Assembly: GCF_001956295.1 (NCBI RefSeq)
Contig: NZ_MRTD01000002.1
Span: 250,501-314,500, forward strand
Source: Paenibacillus sp. FSL A5-0031
GTDB taxonomy: Bacteria; Bacillota; Bacilli; Paenibacillales; Paenibacillaceae
Direction of reading: 5' to 3'
Length of the DNA stretch: 64,000 bases
Position numbers and translations under genes: made by a program. Positions 52,848 to 62,512 of this stretch are shown here, piece after piece. The notes under the pieces are model-generated. The model did no database searches. It worked only from the letters and a program-made list of their open reading frames with translations, and had not been told where the DNA came from. Each line of letters opens with the position of its first letter. The first letter of the stretch is position 1.

Positions 52848-54368
52848 TCATTGCTTCTTGAAATAAGCATCCGTATACTCGCTAATCATTAAGCTGCCGC
52901 CGCTGCGCTTCCAGCGTTCGACCTCCTGATAAAATCCTTCCATACTAATCTGTCCGAGAATATATTTGTATGTCGCGTCGGAAATGATTTTGTACAGCTC
53001 CATGCTCTTCTCATCGTACGTCTTCGATTCAAGGCCAATGACCTTGTCCGTCACGAGAAACTTATCGTTATCTGCGCTGAGACGCTCCGCCATCTCCCAC
53101 ATCGTTTCTTTCTCTGCTACCTTAAGTACATTCGGATTGCTTAGATCGGCAATCATAAGCGGATAAAGCGCGTTGACCTCTGTTACGCGCAGCTGCGACG
53201 TCTCTTCAGGCAGTTGAACCTCTTCACCCTCCAGAAGATAGTGCTTGCCTTCTATCCCGTAACGCATAAGATTGGCAACATCCTTATCCATCGTACGGTC
53301 AAAGAACGCAAGCTGCTCCAGCAGCTCCTCCTCCGTCCGAATCGCCTTTTTGGAAAATAAATAAAGGCCGTTATAATTCGGAATCGACCATACGCGATAC
53401 CCTTCCGGTCCTTGAATGCGATTCACCAAGGTGAAGCGTGCAGCAGGATTGATCTGCTTCGCTTCATCCGAGAGCCGCTGCACGTCGGTCATGCTGCCGA
53501 TATATACGCCTGCTGCGCCTCGTATAATGTTAGCCCGCTGCATCTCCTTGCTCGTTACCGCAAAATCTGCGTTTATGAGCTGCTCATCATACAGCTTCTT
53601 CATGAAATTCATCGTATCCATGTAGGCTGCCGTTTCGAATTCAGGAACTACCTTCTTATCGACGATACCCCAGTTGTTCGGCGTGCCGAAATAAGAGCTC
53701 AGCGTCTTAAAGGCCCCAAATACCAAATCATTACGGTCAGCCAGCCCGACGGTATCCTTTTTTCCATTGCGGTCCGGGTCACCGAGCGTAAACTGCCGAA
53801 TGACCTCATACAGCTCCTCAATCGTTGCCGGCTTGTCCAGCTTGAGATTATCCAGCCAGTCTTCCCTTATAATAACGCCTTGTCTAGACGATGGCCGCTC
53901 CGTATAAAGCCCGTATATGCCGCCATCAATTGCGGATTGTCCCAAAATGCCGCTATTCAAATGCCTTAAATTCGGAAACCGCTCCAAATAAGGGCCGATC
54001 TCCCAGAATGAGCTCGAGCGAATTGCATTTTTCACAAAAATATAATCGGTATGCTTCACGAAAGTCGCCTTCTTCAGCGAATTTGTGGAGAGGGCTGTGT
54101 TCATTTTATCTGTGTAGATGCCGTCCGGTACCCAGTTAATATCAAGCTTCACATCTGTTAAATCCTCGATGAGCGCAATGATCTCTTCACTTGGCGGATG
54201 GGGAAAGTGCAGCGGTGCCATAATGGAGATCGTCGTTTTTGTGTTTGCGCCTTTTCGCTCATTTGGAGCAGAAGAAGCGGTGCATGAAGCGCAAATGAAA
54301 AGGATAAGCAGCACGACAAAAAAGCGACAGCCTGCGCGTATTCCTATGTTCCTTGAATGGATTACCAC
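52848..54368 (-). CDS. Second YtcQ/LplA-like binding lipoprotein, no permease partner
   Basis: A 506-residue receptor with lipobox FICASC (cysteine near residue 29). It shares GLADRNDLV, GTPNNWG and GVYIGSM with the receptor at 50564, indicating duplication. Start is GTG 54368 after AAGGGGGATTAAG. It is transcribed alone and divergently from the RhgR-like regulator. It may feed the same permeases with a different ligand or present the ligand to the regulator; both are inference. Confidence 0.85.
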   Translation of the reverse strand: MVIHSRNIGIRAGCRFFVVLLILFICASCTASSAPNERKGANTKTTISIMAPLHFPHPPSEEIIALIEDLTDVKLDINWVPDGIYTDKMNTALSTNSLKKATFVKHTDYIFVKNAIRSSSFWEIGPYLERFPNLRHLNSGILGQSAIDGGIYGLYTERPSSRQGVIIREDWLDNLKLDKPATIEELYEVIRQFTLGDPDRNGKKDTVGLADRNDLVFGAFKTLSSYFGTPNNWGIVDKKVVPEFETAAYMDTMNFMKKLYDEQLINADFAVTSKEMQRANIIRGAAGVYIGSMTDVQRLSDEAKQINPAARFTLVNRIQGPEGYRVWSIPNYNGLYLFSKKAIRTEEELLEQLAFFDRTMDKDVANLMRYGIEGKHYLLEGEEVQLPEETSQLRVTEVNALYPLMIADLSNPNVLKVAEKETMWEMAERLSADNDKFLVTDKVIGLESKTYDEKSMELYKIISDATYKYILGQISMEGFYQEVERWKRSGGSLMISEYTDAYFKKQ

Positions 54369-54513
54369 CTTAATCCCCCTTGTCTTATCAGCCTTTTCTC
54401 TTCATAATCTAAGGAAATGATTATTTGTGCGATAGATGATTATTGCTCAAAATGTATGCGTTTACTAAAATAAAACTAATGCTCGCTCATTACTAGACAA
54501 GGTGTTGATAGCT

Positions 54514-56817
54514 GTGCGATCTTTAACCTTTTTAAGCAAGATGACGATCTTCGGCTTTTTGCTCAGCACGCTTCCCGTCATTTTTATCGGCGCATTCTCT
54601 TACGCGACCTCTTCCAGTGAAATTCAGAAAAATGTAAACCGCGGGAAAATGCAGCTTATCATGCAAATCAACTCCAATGTAGAGCAGAAATTGACGACTG
54701 TCAACCACACGCTGAATCAGGTTATTAACTCGACCGTGCTCAAAAAAGCGATGAATCAGCCGCTAACCGTCAACGATTTTGTGATGTATGATGACCTGCG
54801 GAACGAGATCCGCCATATGCAGTCCTTTGACACCAAGCTTGAGGATGTCATCCTGATCAATGAGCGCCATAACTGGATGATCAAAAATTCCGGACTATAT
54901 TCGTTTGAACAATATGCTTATTTCGATGAGCTGTCCAGCCTTATGCAAATGCCTGAAGGAACCTCATGGGTGCTTAACCCATCCAGCTGGTTTTATAGTG
55001 AGGAAGCCGCGGAAAGTGCTGCTTGCAGCTACAGCATCAGCCTCGTGAAGAAGCTGCCGACGAATGGGCTTGAAAAATACGGCTTGGCGCTTGCCAACAT
55101 TCCGACCTGCAGCTTGCAGGAGCTGCTTAAGAGTGATGAGGATCCTTATTCGACGATTATGATTTTGGATGATCAATACCGCATTCTACTCCATCCCGAC
55201 CAAGCATTGATCGGCAAGCCTGTGCTTGAGAGCGGACTGCATATGGGACAGCTCACTGAGCCCTCTGGGCAGTTTACACAATCGATTGAACAGAAGGATT
55301 ATTCCGTCACCTATTACCGTTCCGATCTAAACGGCTGGACCTATCTCTCAGCCACGTCCATTGCCGGCATGACGAAGGAATCAAATAAAATTGGCACGTA
55401 TACACTTTATGTATGTCTATTTATGCTCACGCTATCCATGCTGCTCGCTTGGATCGGCTCACGGCATATGTATTCGCCAATTCAATTGCTGCTGAATCAA
55501 ATCGGCGAGCGACTGACCGACATTCAGAAGCGGAAAACAAATGAATTTCAAGCGATTGGCGAACGCGTCACCCATTTATTCCAGTCCAAAACTGAGCTTG
55601 AAAAAGAGGTTAGACAGCATATTCATCAAGTGCGCACCTTCTTCTTCATGAAAGCCTTCCAAGGCAACATCAAGTCAAGTGAAATTCCGGAGAAGCTGGC
55701 TCAATTCGGCTACGACTCTCAGCTAAAAGAGTGGAAAATGATGGCCGCGATTACGCTGCAAATTGATTTTCAAAGCAACAGCCGATACTCCAAAAGTGAT
55801 TTGGAGCTGCTCCTATTCGCTGTCCATAACATCATCGAGGAGCTTATTCCCTTTGAGCAGCGACTCGCCCCGATCATTATGGATCAAACGATTGTGACGA
55901 TTATCGGCAGCGCAGAAGTGGGCAGGGACGCTTTCCACAATGCAAAATACGCGTTAACGGAGCATCTGCAGCAGCAGATCGCAAGCTACTTAAACGTGCA
56001 GGTCAGCATTGGCATGAGCTTGCCGTTCGACTCCTTCTCATCGCTGGCGACAGCTTATAAAGAAGGCCTTGAGGCACTGAAGCAGCGCATGAAATTAGGC
56101 GAAGGCATCATTATTCAGTATGAGAATGTAAATGCCGGCAAACATTATTTGAATCTCAACTACCCAGGGCATATCGAGAATGAGCTTATCGATGCGATTA
56201 AGCTGGCCGAGAAGGATAAATCGAAGGAGCTGCTGCGAGCTTTTTTGCAGGCAGTATTTGTCGTGGAGCTATCGCCGCAGGAATATCAAATTCCGCTTGC
56301 CCGGCTGCTCAATAATCTGTTGATTGTTATGCAGGAATCAGGCGTAAGCTTAAATCAAATCCATCCATTAAAGGGATCGCTGCTTGAGGAGCTGCTTGAG
56401 CTGCATACCTCTGCCGAGATCGATGATTGGTTCTGGACTAGCGTTGTTTATCCGATGATCAACATATTCAAGGATCGTCAGGAGGCGCAGTACCATAACA
56501 TTTCCGAGAAGATCATCGACCTCGTGCAGCATCTGTACGACACCGACCTTACGCTAGAAGAATGTGCATCGCGGCTCCACTATAATGCCAATTATTTAAG
56601 CAGCGTTTTCCGTAAGGAGACGAATTATTCGTTTAGCGAGTATTTATCGATGTACCGTTTCAAAATGGCAAAACAATGGCTCGCCGATAGCGAGCTGCCA
56701 ATTAAAGACATCGCGGCAAAGCTGTGTTACAATAATCCGCAAAACTTCATCCGTTCCTTCCGCAAACAAGAGGGAATTACTCCAGGGCAATACCGCTATA
56801 AAAAACGCAGCGGATAG
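54514..56817 (+). CDS. Membrane-bound AraC regulator, RhgR/YtdP-like
   Basis: A 767-residue protein: helix near residues 10-30, extracellular sensor (about 30-290), second helix near 295-318, linker, and C-terminal AraC domain (HYNANYLSSVFRKETNYSFS and IRSFRKQEGITPGQYR). B. subtilis RhgR (YtdP) activates rhamnogalacturonan genes and has this layout. GTG 54514 is preferred because AAGGTG stands nine bases before it; GTG 54502 overlaps that site. Presumably controls the operon at 47433-52123 and the divergent receptor. Confidence 0.85.
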   Translation: MRSLTFLSKMTIFGFLLSTLPVIFIGAFSYATSSSEIQKNVNRGKMQLIMQINSNVEQKLTTVNHTLNQVINSTVLKKAMNQPLTVNDFVMYDDLRNEIRHMQSFDTKLEDVILINERHNWMIKNSGLYSFEQYAYFDELSSLMQMPEGTSWVLNPSSWFYSEEAAESAACSYSISLVKKLPTNGLEKYGLALANIPTCSLQELLKSDEDPYSTIMILDDQYRILLHPDQALIGKPVLESGLHMGQLTEPSGQFTQSIEQKDYSVTYYRSDLNGWTYLSATSIAGMTKESNKIGTYTLYVCLFMLTLSMLLAWIGSRHMYSPIQLLLNQIGERLTDIQKRKTNEFQAIGERVTHLFQSKTELEKEVRQHIHQVRTFFFMKAFQGNIKSSEIPEKLAQFGYDSQLKEWKMMAAITLQIDFQSNSRYSKSDLELLLFAVHNIIEELIPFEQRLAPIIMDQTIVTIIGSAEVGRDAFHNAKYALTEHLQQQIASYLNVQVSIGMSLPFDSFSSLATAYKEGLEALKQRMKLGEGIIIQYENVNAGKHYLNLNYPGHIENELIDAIKLAEKDKSKELLRAFLQAVFVVELSPQEYQIPLARLLNNLLIVMQESGVSLNQIHPLKGSLLEELLELHTSAEIDDWFWTSVVYPMINIFKDRQEAQYHNISEKIIDLVQHLYDTDLTLEECASRLHYNANYLSSVFRKETNYSFSEYLSMYRFKMAKQWLADSELPIKDIAAKLCYNNPQNFIRSFRKQEGITPGQYRYKKRSG

Positions 56818-56882
56818 CCGATAAAAATAATGAAAGCTTTTGGAAAATAAATGCTCTTCAATATGAATGGGAGGCTTTACGC

Positions 56883-57401
56883 ATGACACAACGACCGTCA
56901 CGGGATGAATACTTTGATTATTATGAACAGTATATCGGCCTAGTAGGCGAAGGATCTGTTACGGAATGGCTGACAAAACAGCTCGCAAGCACAACTGAAT
57001 TGCTTTCCGATATTCCCGAGGAGCAGGCTAATTACCGCTATGCGGAAGGAAAATGGACGCTTAAGGAAGTCATCGGTCACATCTCGGATAATGAGCGCGT
57101 CATGAGCTACCGTTTGCTTCGAATCGCACGGGGTGACAAGACACCTCTTGCTGGCTATGATCAGGACGAATTTATGAACGGCGCCACCTTTCAAGAATGG
57201 TCTCTATCACAAATAATCGAGGATTACATCTCGGTTCGCCGGGCTACTCTCGCTTTGTTGCGCGGCTTGTCGGATGAAGCATGGCTTCGCATAGGTGTAG
57301 CAAATGGCGGCAATATCTCCGCTAGAGCTCTCGCTTACATTATTGCTGGACATGAGATTCATCATTTGAACATCGTTCAGGATAAGTATTTAGGAAAATA
57401 A
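56883..57401 (+). CDS. DinB/YfiT-like metal-dependent protein
   Basis: A 172-residue four-helix DinB-superfamily protein. His66 (IGHISDNE) and His157/His161 (GHEIHHLNI) are the likely metal ligands. Members include bacillithiol transferases and YfiT-type hydrolases; the exact reaction is unknown. GGGAGG lies before the ATG. It follows the regulator gene after 65 bases with no clear terminator. Confidence 0.82.
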   Translation: MTQRPSRDEYFDYYEQYIGLVGEGSVTEWLTKQLASTTELLSDIPEEQANYRYAEGKWTLKEVIGHISDNERVMSYRLLRIARGDKTPLAGYDQDEFMNGATFQEWSLSQIIEDYISVRRATLALLRGLSDEAWLRIGVANGGNISARALAYIIAGHEIHHLNIVQDKYLGK

Positions 57402-57445
57402 ATCGTATTCGCTAATTCGCTCGTTAACCAAATGAGAAGCTAGAT

Positions 57446-57502
57446 AAAATCCTATATGTAAACCTTTTATTATGATAAAATGGTTAACATATAGGATTTT
57501 TT
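57446..57502 (+). terminator. Terminator after the DinB-like gene
   Basis: AAATCCTATATGT and AACC pair with GGTT and ACATATAGGATTT, followed by TTTTTT. It reaches to within 20 bases of the next start codon. Confidence 0.72.
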
Positions 57503-57522
57503 GCATGAGGAGCGGTACTTCT

Positions 57523-57942
57523 ATGACGATTCGATTACGAGGACACCATCTGCTATGTTTACTAGGCTACCGAGGTATGGGTTATTCGGATGATTTCTGC
57601 GTCAATATGACTGCTATTTACGAATTGCTGCTCGCAAAGCCTGAAACTGAAATTGAAATTATTTTAGGCCCAGACGATGTTTGCAAAGCGTATCCGCCGG
57701 ACAAAGCCTATCATTGCGAGGGAACCGTCTACAGCTTGGATGCAGCGATACTCGCAAAGCTTGGGCTTGAAGTATCTGAGCGAGGAAGCTGGCAGTCCAT
57801 ATGTGACCGCGTAGCAGAAACGATGGTGCCTGAGGACATCAGTCATCTATGCACGACCTGCCCTTGGGAAAAATATGGCGTCTGTGCGGAGGGAGTCGGA
57901 TTGCTTGTTGAAGGCAAGCCGCTGCCTAAATTAGGTGCGTAA
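57523..57942 (+). CDS. DUF1284 family protein
   Basis: A 139-residue protein beginning MTIRLRGHHLLCLLGYRGMG, the hallmark of DUF1284. Cysteines cluster at the C-terminus (LCTTCPWEKYGVC) and could bind a metal or Fe-S cluster; function unknown. ATG 57523 is chosen for its GAGGAGCGG site; the frame extends upstream into the terminator. Confidence 0.83.
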   Translation: MTIRLRGHHLLCLLGYRGMGYSDDFCVNMTAIYELLLAKPETEIEIILGPDDVCKAYPPDKAYHCEGTVYSLDAAILAKLGLEVSERGSWQSICDRVAETMVPEDISHLCTTCPWEKYGVCAEGVGLLVEGKPLPKLGA

Positions 57943-57948
57943 CAAAAA

Positions 57949-57988
57949 ATGAGGCAAGGAGCTGCTATCTTAGCGCTCCTTGCCTCAT
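57949..57988. terminator. Bidirectional terminator
   Basis: ATGAGGCAAGGAG pairs with CTCCTTGCCTCAT, followed by TTTTTTT on the plus strand and by TTTTTTG on the minus strand. Confidence 0.88.
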
Positions 57989-58015
57989 TTTTTTATAACA
58001 ATTAAACCTGTACCG

Positions 58016-58993
58016 TTAATCGGGCTGAACAGTTCTGGCAATTAAGTGCTTTAGATCACGAATCCGATTAGGGGAATCAACGGTTGAATGACTCAGCATG
58101 TCGCAAAGGGCAACAAGGTCCTCAAGCCTAGAGAGAAGCTTCCAGTTACCATTAAGAACTCCTCCGTTCTCCTGATAGGCTCGAATAAAATGTTGTTCAA
58201 ATACAGAGCCGTCCTCCTCGTACCGCAGCATATTGGCAATATCAACATGCCTTCTCCACGAGAAGGCGAACTCCCAGTCGAGGACAGCCGATACAGAATA
58301 GCCGTCCCTTTCATTTCGCATCAATATATTTAGACCATTGAAATCTGAATGTACAAGCACCGGTGTATCCATGCTTTCAAGCAATATGGAGCGATGTGTT
58401 TGGCAGAATGACCTTACCTGCTCGGTAAGTTCGTCTCCCAGCCATTTACCGCAGGGACTGTGAAAGAGACATTTTTCAATGAAGGAAATAAACGGACCAT
58501 CGTCCATTGCGAGAGGATGAACAATGGATAAATCTTTTTCCAGAAATCCGGATTCCGTAAACGTGAAGCTATGAATACGTGCCAGCACGCTGCCGACAGA
58601 AGATGCAGCAGCTGCCGCATCCTCAATCGATCCCGTTTTCAACACATCACGTAGAAGAAAACCTTCTTTCCACTCCAGCACTGCCCAAGCTTTATCGAAT
58701 GTGCAGCAGCTTGTATCAAGGTAGATATAGTCAGCTACAGGGACGGTTTCTCGTACAAGCTTAGCAATGGCAGCTTCTTTTTGTGCAATCTCTCCGCCTC
58801 CACGGAACAAACGAACCACATAGGGAGTCTCGCTGCCCTCCAAAAATATTTTGTAATTCGAATTGCTGTAGCCCGTACTCAATCTTTCCGCAGCAATAAC
58901 CCTTTTTCCTGAAAGTACAGGTTTAATTAATTCATTTAATTGCTTGAAATCTAGAGAAATATGCTGTTCCGTTCGTTCCCAGCCTTCTTTCAT
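58016..58993 (-). CDS. Aminoglycoside phosphotransferase-family kinase
   Basis: A 325-residue APH-fold protein with the catalytic loop HSDFNGLNIL and the metal-binding DWEF. Family members phosphorylate aminoglycosides, choline, homoserine or other small alcohols; nothing here identifies a drug target, so a resistance call is not justified. GGAGCCGAATAG precedes the ATG. It lies 49 bases after serS on the same strand. Confidence 0.83.
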   Translation of the reverse strand: MKEGWERTEQHISLDFKQLNELIKPVLSGKRVIAAERLSTGYSNSNYKIFLEGSETPYVVRLFRGGGEIAQKEAAIAKLVRETVPVADYIYLDTSCCTFDKAWAVLEWKEGFLLRDVLKTGSIEDAAAAASSVGSVLARIHSFTFTESGFLEKDLSIVHPLAMDDGPFISFIEKCLFHSPCGKWLGDELTEQVRSFCQTHRSILLESMDTPVLVHSDFNGLNILMRNERDGYSVSAVLDWEFAFSWRRHVDIANMLRYEEDGSVFEQHFIRAYQENGGVLNGNWKLLSRLEDLVALCDMLSHSTVDSPNRIRDLKHLIARTVQPD

Positions 58994-59042
58994 CTATTCG
59001 GCTCCTTGCTCGATCTGCCAATTACCCGCATGACAGAATATT

Positions 59043-60332
59043 TTATTGGTTAACTCCAGTTGTCAGTCGCTGCATGCCGTTCATATAAGGCTGAAGCGCG
59101 GCTGGGATACGAATCGAGCCGTCTTCCTCCTGATGATTCTCGATGAGTGGAATGAGGATACGCGGGCTAGCCACTGCTGTGTTGTTGAGCGTATGGCAAT
59201 ATTTTAACGAGCCATCCTCTGCACGGTACCGTATATTCGAGCGGCGTGCTTGAAAATCATGCAGGTTCGACGACGAATGCGTCTCCCCGTAGGCCTGCCT
59301 GCTTGGCATCCATGTCTCAATATCGTATTGCTTATACGTTTTTTGCGACATATCGCCAGTACATACTGCCATGACTCTATAGGGCAGCTCAAGGCATTGA
59401 AGCAGTTCCTCGGCATTAGCCGTTATTTCCTGCAGCAGCGACTCCGACAACGCCGGATCAGCCTCGCACAAAATAACCTGCTCGACCTTGGCAAACTGAT
59501 GTACACGGTATAGACCATGAACATCTCTGCCCGCCGAGCCGACCTCGCTGCGGAAGCATACCGATGCAGCAGCCAGCTTGATTGGCTCTCCTACCTCTAT
59601 AATTTCGTCCGCGTAATAGGTAACCATAGGCACCTCCGAGGTGCCTACCAGCCATTTATCCTCGCCTGCAATCCGGTAGGTCTGATCCTCGCCAAGCGGG
59701 AAAAAGCCAGTATGCCTCATCGCTTCGGTGCGGACCATTAATGGTACTTCCAGCAGTGTGAAGCCTTTTCTCAACAGCAAATCGACAGCCAGCTGCTGCA
59801 CGGCGCGATGGAGCAAAACGCCTGCCCCCTTCAAGTAATAATTGCGGCTGCCTGCTGCCTTCACGCCTCGCTGCACATCAATCATATGATGCAGATCACC
59901 AAGCGCCATATGATCCTTTGGTTCAAAAGGAAAACTCGGGGCTTCGCCAACACGCTTTTGCTCTATATTGTCCGCGTCCGATCGTCCATCTGGCGTGTCT
60001 GGCGATACGATATTAGGTACCAACGCCATGAGCTCAGCTGCATGCTGCTCTACTGTCGCAAGCTCTGCTTCCACTGTGCCCAGCTTCTCATTCGTTTCCT
60101 TGACCTTTTGCTTCGTTTCTTCCACTTCAGCTTGAGCATTCTGCCTCACAAGCGTGCCGATAAGATTCGAGAGCTTGTTGCGAATTTCCCGTAAAGCTTC
60201 CGATTCCTGCATTAGCTGACGTTTCTTCTCGTCCCAGAGCATCAGCTCTGCAATAGAAATCTGAATCCCCTTCTTATTCGCAACCGTCTGTACTTGCTCT
60301 TGATTTTGCCTAACCCATTTCATGTCCAACAT
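59043..60332 (-). CDS. serS: Seryl-tRNA synthetase
   Basis: A 429-residue class II synthetase: N-terminal coiled-coil arm (about 35-105), then catalytic core with motif 2 (FRSEVGSAGRDVHGLYRVHQ) and motif 3 region (SSNLHDFQARRSNIRYR). It charges tRNA-Ser with serine. ATG 60332 follows AAAGGAGCG and gives the normal N-terminus MLDMKWVRQN; the longer frame runs into the T-box leader. Because it has T-box control, it may be the stress-induced or only copy. Confidence 0.95.
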   Translation of the reverse strand: MLDMKWVRQNQEQVQTVANKKGIQISIAELMLWDEKKRQLMQESEALREIRNKLSNLIGTLVRQNAQAEVEETKQKVKETNEKLGTVEAELATVEQHAAELMALVPNIVSPDTPDGRSDADNIEQKRVGEAPSFPFEPKDHMALGDLHHMIDVQRGVKAAGSRNYYLKGAGVLLHRAVQQLAVDLLLRKGFTLLEVPLMVRTEAMRHTGFFPLGEDQTYRIAGEDKWLVGTSEVPMVTYYADEIIEVGEPIKLAAASVCFRSEVGSAGRDVHGLYRVHQFAKVEQVILCEADPALSESLLQEITANAEELLQCLELPYRVMAVCTGDMSQKTYKQYDIETWMPSRQAYGETHSSSNLHDFQARRSNIRYRAEDGSLKYCHTLNNTAVASPRILIPLIENHQEEDGSIRIPAALQPYMNGMQRLTTGVNQ

Positions 60333-60362
60333 GCTAACCGCGCTCCTTTTCATTTGAAAAAC

Positions 60363-60566
60363 ACAAAAAACGCCCTTCGTCCCAATGGGACGAGGAGCGT
60401 TTTTTACTCGCGGTGCCACCCAAATTGATTAAACAGACGCACTGTCTAATCCTCTTTGTTCCGCGATAACGGGCGGGCCCGGTAAACTTAGGGGGAAGGT
60501 GCTTCCCTCCCCTTGACGAGAACGCCTCCGAGTTGGATTCTCTTCACTGGCGTGATCCGATAATTA
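60363..60566 (-). promoter_or_regulatory. T-box riboswitch of serS
   Basis: The minus strand has the T-box core GGGTGGCACCGCG (60421 to 60409), followed by a terminator hairpin (60365-60405: CGCTCCTCGTCCC pairing with GGGACGAAGGGCG) and a U-tract. Upstream lie stem I elements up to about 60560. A UCC triplet in GAGAATCCAACTC is a candidate serine specifier, not verified by folding. Uncharged tRNA-Ser should favour antitermination. Confidence 0.9.
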
Positions 60567-60713
60567 ATTTTGTAGTAATATAACACATTATATAAGGCCA
60601 ACACAAGTGTCATTGTGGAAATAAAATTCCAAATTATCTTTTTAGTGTGCCTCATATGCAACTTTATCCACTTATTAACAGTCAGTAGGTTATATGAAGA
60701 GGGGGTGCATCTG

Positions 60714-61172
60714 TTGAGATATGGTCTTCTACTAACATTCGTACTCATCATGTTTGGGCTGGCAAGCTGTGAAAGCTCTGGAGCGAACAACGGCTTAACC
60801 ACTCATACAGAGCAGGTGAACAAAGATCACCTGACGGAATCGTTGTCCAAATCTAGCGATAAATTAATCATTGCCAAAAGAGTTAGCATGGAAAACCATT
60901 ACGAAGATCATAAAGAAATAAACGACGAGAAGTCTGTTTCTACTGTGAGGAATATTTTAAACGAAGGCGAATGGGAAGAAGTTAAATTCCTAATGACAAG
61001 ACCAGCCGATTATAAAGTTCATTTCCAACCTACCGATGGGTCAGAAGCAAAAGCGGTATTATATGAGGTTTGGTTTACGAACGACATCGCTGAAATTTAT
61101 ATAAGCGGCATTCATTCTTATAAAAAAACGTCGCATGAGGATGCAGAAACGCTGGGTACTATTTTAAAATAA
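60714..61172 (+). CDS. Small lipoprotein of unknown function
   Basis: About 152 residues with a signal peptide and lipobox GLASC (cysteine at residue 19). The mature part is polar, with no recognised domain. Start is probably TTG 60714, nine bases after GAGGGGG; CTG 60711 is possible. First of a group of three small extracytoplasmic proteins on the plus strand. Confidence 0.62.
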   Translation: MRYGLLLTFVLIMFGLASCESSGANNGLTTHTEQVNKDHLTESLSKSSDKLIIAKRVSMENHYEDHKEINDEKSVSTVRNILNEGEWEEVKFLMTRPADYKVHFQPTDGSEAKAVLYEVWFTNDIAEIYISGIHSYKKTSHEDAETLGTILK

Positions 61173-61205
61173 CGGATGGATTAGAAAGAAATGAGGCATA
61201 GCGTA

Positions 61206-61754
61206 ATGAAAATAATCCGTTCTCTTCTCCTTATAATCGTATTCATATCCCTATCTCTAACGATAGCACCGTCCAAAAGCTTCGCATGGTCATGTGCCGA
61301 GAGCGATGCACCCAAGCAATTGTTTAAAAAACATGATTTTGTATATATCGCTAAAGCTATGGAAACCTCCTATGAGGAATCAGCCGGTATGAATCCCAAA
61401 AGCAGGACAACCTTTGAGGTGAAATCAACATTAAAAGGCACCTCCAGCGATAAAGTAACCATTGTCACGACGGCTGGCAGCGAATTTACTGAAGGCACAG
61501 ACTATCTTGTCTATGCTTATCAAACAACAAAGAAAAATTACTTATACAAGTATGAAGCAGGCGAAATAGCGACTGATACTTGGTGCGGCGGAACAAAACC
61601 ATTATCGCTTGCGAGTTACGATCTTGAAGCGATAGATGAATATAAGAAGATGACTAACATGGTTTATTTTATTATTATTCCCATCGTTGCTGCCGCTGTT
61701 ATCGTCACCGTATTCCTTCTATTGAAACGCAAAGGGAAACTAGGACGACGCTGA
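61206..61754 (+). CDS. Membrane-anchored protein with TIMP/NTR-like domain
   Basis: About 182 residues: signal peptide (about 1-27), extracytoplasmic domain, and a C-terminal membrane helix (about 150-173) with a basic tail. The domain starts WSCAES soon after the signal, contains TTFEVKSTLKGT, VTIVTTAG and LVYAYQT, and ends TWCGGTKPLSLA, matching the layout of bacterial TIMP/netrin-like domains as I know it. Function unknown; eukaryotic relatives inhibit metalloproteases. GAGG lies nine bases before ATG 61206. Confidence 0.62.
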   Translation: MKIIRSLLLIIVFISLSLTIAPSKSFAWSCAESDAPKQLFKKHDFVYIAKAMETSYEESAGMNPKSRTTFEVKSTLKGTSSDKVTIVTTAGSEFTEGTDYLVYAYQTTKKNYLYKYEAGEIATDTWCGGTKPLSLASYDLEAIDEYKKMTNMVYFIIIPIVAAAVIVTVFLLLKRKGKLGRR

Positions 61755-61863
61755 TGCATTATTTTGGGGATTTATGATTGAGATTAGGACAACTCGTTTA
61801 AAATAACAAGGAGACATAACTGATGGGCCCGATTATACAAGCCCTTCATGAAGGAGGCTTCTC

Positions 61864-62436
61864 ATGCTGAATGAGATAACAACAATACCGCGCACAAATA
61901 GAAAGCGGAAAGGTTTTGCGGCTTTCGCCGCTTTTGGCATAACGATGACTTTATTAGCTGGCTGCAGTCAAACAGGAACGAGTGAAATGGGTGCTCAGCC
62001 TAATCCAGATTCCGCTGCAATCGCTCCCGCTAATCAAACCGAAGAAACAAATGCTGCATCAGAGAAGGATAACCCCTTCGCCGCTGCTGGCATTACGGAT
62101 CCTAAAGCTTTTATCAAAATGTTTGAAGCGGTTAAGACAGCTGTTGCCGCTAATGATAAAGCTGCAGTTGCAGACCTAGTGCTGCTGCCGCTTCGAGTAA
62201 ATGGAAAAACATCGATGGAGATTACAACCAAAGCAGAGTTTATAGAGAAATATGATGCCATTATGACAAAACCTGTGAAGGATGCGCTGGCCGCACAGAA
62301 GGTGGATGATTTGTTCGTTCGCGATCTTGGCGTGATGGTCGGAGACGGTGAGATTTGGTTTGGCGCATCGGCCGAGGAGCCTCAAGCATACGGTATTATT
62401 GCCGTTAATCTAGAGGTTGATAGTGCGACGAAATAG
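61864..62436 (+). CDS. Lipoprotein of unknown function
   Basis: A 190-residue protein with a long basic N-terminus, lipobox LLAGC (cysteine at residue 34), a low-complexity Asn/Thr/Ala linker, and a domain of about 110 residues resembling NTF2/SnoaL-like folds in its pattern (AVKTAVAANDKAAVADLVLLPLRV, IWFGASAEEP). GAAGGAGG precedes the ATG. Confidence 0.68.
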   Translation: MLNEITTIPRTNRKRKGFAAFAAFGITMTLLAGCSQTGTSEMGAQPNPDSAAIAPANQTEETNAASEKDNPFAAAGITDPKAFIKMFEAVKTAVAANDKAAVADLVLLPLRVNGKTSMEITTKAEFIEKYDAIMTKPVKDALAAQKVDDLFVRDLGVMVGDGEIWFGASAEEPQAYGIIAVNLEVDSATK

Positions 62437-62460
62437 ATGAAAATGAACGGAATGCACAAA

Positions 62461-62498
62461 AAAACAGTCCACCTTCTTAACCTATGGTGGGCTGTTTT
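62461..62498. terminator. Bidirectional terminator
   Basis: AAAACAGTCCACC pairs with GGTGGGCTGTTTT; separates convergent lipoprotein genes. Confidence 0.85.
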
Positions 62499-62512
62499 AT
62501 ATGCATTCTAAC

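Noticed and set aside
58016..58993. Aminoglycoside resistance gene
   Set aside because: The APH fold is shared by many metabolic kinases; nothing in sequence or context indicates drug resistance.
60488..60802. 104-codon minus-strand frame upstream of serS
   Set aside because: It overlaps the T-box stem I and its promoter region; no ribosome site and no protein-like pattern.
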